Source of the DNA: Caulobacteraceae bacterium
GTDB taxonomy: Bacteria > Pseudomonadota > Alphaproteobacteria > Caulobacterales > Caulobacteraceae
Assembly (NCBI GenBank): GCA_020852035.1
Contig: JADZBR010000378.1
Location: 1-5,484 of the forward strand
Direction of reading: 5' to 3'
DNA: 5,484 nucleotides
Made by a program: the position numbers and the translations under genes
Shown: positions 5,121 through 5,484 of the stretch, piece after piece
How the letters are laid out: each line of letters starts with the position of its first letter
How positions within the stretch are numbered: position 1 is the stretch's first letter
The notes under the pieces: model-generated
Seen by the model: the letters and a program-made list of their open reading frames with translations, nothing else
The model's database searches: none
Told to the model about the DNA's origin: nothing

Positions 5121-5484
5121 ATGGCCGCCGCCCGCCTCAACCCGACCCTGTTCGACAAGCTGGTGGCCGACCTCGAGCTGGACGGGCTGCGCGAACAGGA
5201 CGACGCCGCGCCCAACGTCGAGTTCCGCTCCAACATGCGCTTCTACACCGTGCCGAAGATCGAGCGGTTCAACGAGCGGGCGCTGAAGAACACCGTGCGG
5301 CGCGAGCTCAACTGGCTGCTCAACACCACCAATTTCGCCGCCACCACCGACCTGGAGCGCTATCCCCAGGTCCGCACCTCGGTGGTGAACTACGGCGTGC
5401 CCGATCTCGCCGGCAAGGCCCTGACCCGGCGCGTGGTGCAGTCGCGGGCGCGGGAGATCCGCGAGGCGATCATCGCCTTCGAAC
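5121..5484 (+). CDS. tssE: TssE, T6SS baseplate subunit (gp25-like), 3'-truncated by window edge
   Basis: TssE is the homologue of phage T4 gp25 and helps tie the baseplate wedge to the start of the sheath. The frame is open from the ATG to the window end (121 codons plus one base), most of a typical TssE. The start 'MAAARLNPTLFDKLVADLEL' resembles the family's N-terminus. The gp25 core follows: 'ERALKNTVRRELNWLLNTTN' (52-71), 'LERYPQVRTSVVNYGVPDLA' (78-97), then the helix 'VVQSRAREIREAIIAFE' (105-121). The C-terminal part, including the region of the gp25 core EPR-type motif, is beyond the edge. No Shine-Dalgarno-like purine run precedes the ATG, so translation probably depends on coupling with tagJ, whose TGA lies 6 nt upstream in the same frame. 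Family assignment is secure; completeness cannot be judged. Confidence 0.92.
   Translation, partial: MAAARLNPTLFDKLVADLELDGLREQDDAAPNVEFRSNMRFYTVPKIERFNERALKNTVRRELNWLLNTTNFAATTDLERYPQVRTSVVNYGVPDLAGKALTRRVVQSRAREIREAIIAFE

Overview
The window is the front half of a type VI secretion system (T6SS) operon from a GC-rich proteobacterium. Every gene lies on the + strand. High GC, strong G/C preference at third codon positions and the character of the proteins suggest an alphaproteobacterium, possibly of the Caulobacter/Phenylobacterium group. That placement is an impression from composition and protein style, not a demonstrated assignment.

Layout: (1) positions 1-587, the C-terminal part of a CHAT-domain (caspase-like) protein with its His and Cys catalytic motifs intact; its N-terminus lies before the window. 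(2) 591-1604, tssA, 3 nt after the CHAT stop. (3) 1605-1697, the longest gap (93 nt), holding a small hairpin and a weak promoter-like sequence. (4) 1698-2228, tssB, small sheath subunit. (5) 2258-3751, tssC, large sheath subunit. (6) 3803-4297, hcp/tssD, inner tube protein, behind a 51-nt leader with short repeats. (7) 4326-5114, tagJ (ImpE/HsiE family), sheath accessory protein. (8) 5121 to the window end, the first 121 codons of tssE, the gp25-like baseplate subunit.

How they work together: Hcp rings stack into a tube inside a contractile TssB-TssC sheath. The tube-sheath grows from a baseplate that contains TssE, with TssA organising polymerisation. TagJ binds the sheath protein TssB and, in Pseudomonas aeruginosa, the recycling ATPase ClpV. 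The order tssA-tssB-tssC-hcp-tagJ-tssE matches the P. aeruginosa HSI-I cluster (hsiA1-B1-C1-hcp1-E1-F1), so tssF, tssG, clpV and perhaps vgrG are expected just downstream.

The T6SS genes look intact and ordinary for their families. The least ordinary element is the CHAT protease-like gene whose 3' end carries the tssA ribosome binding site. Other points are a perfect 10-bp inverted repeat inside early tagJ, repeats around the hcp start, and a tagJ-tssE junction where the two genes share one frame and tssE has no visible Shine-Dalgarno sequence. There is no RNA gene, mobile element or CRISPR array that I can support.
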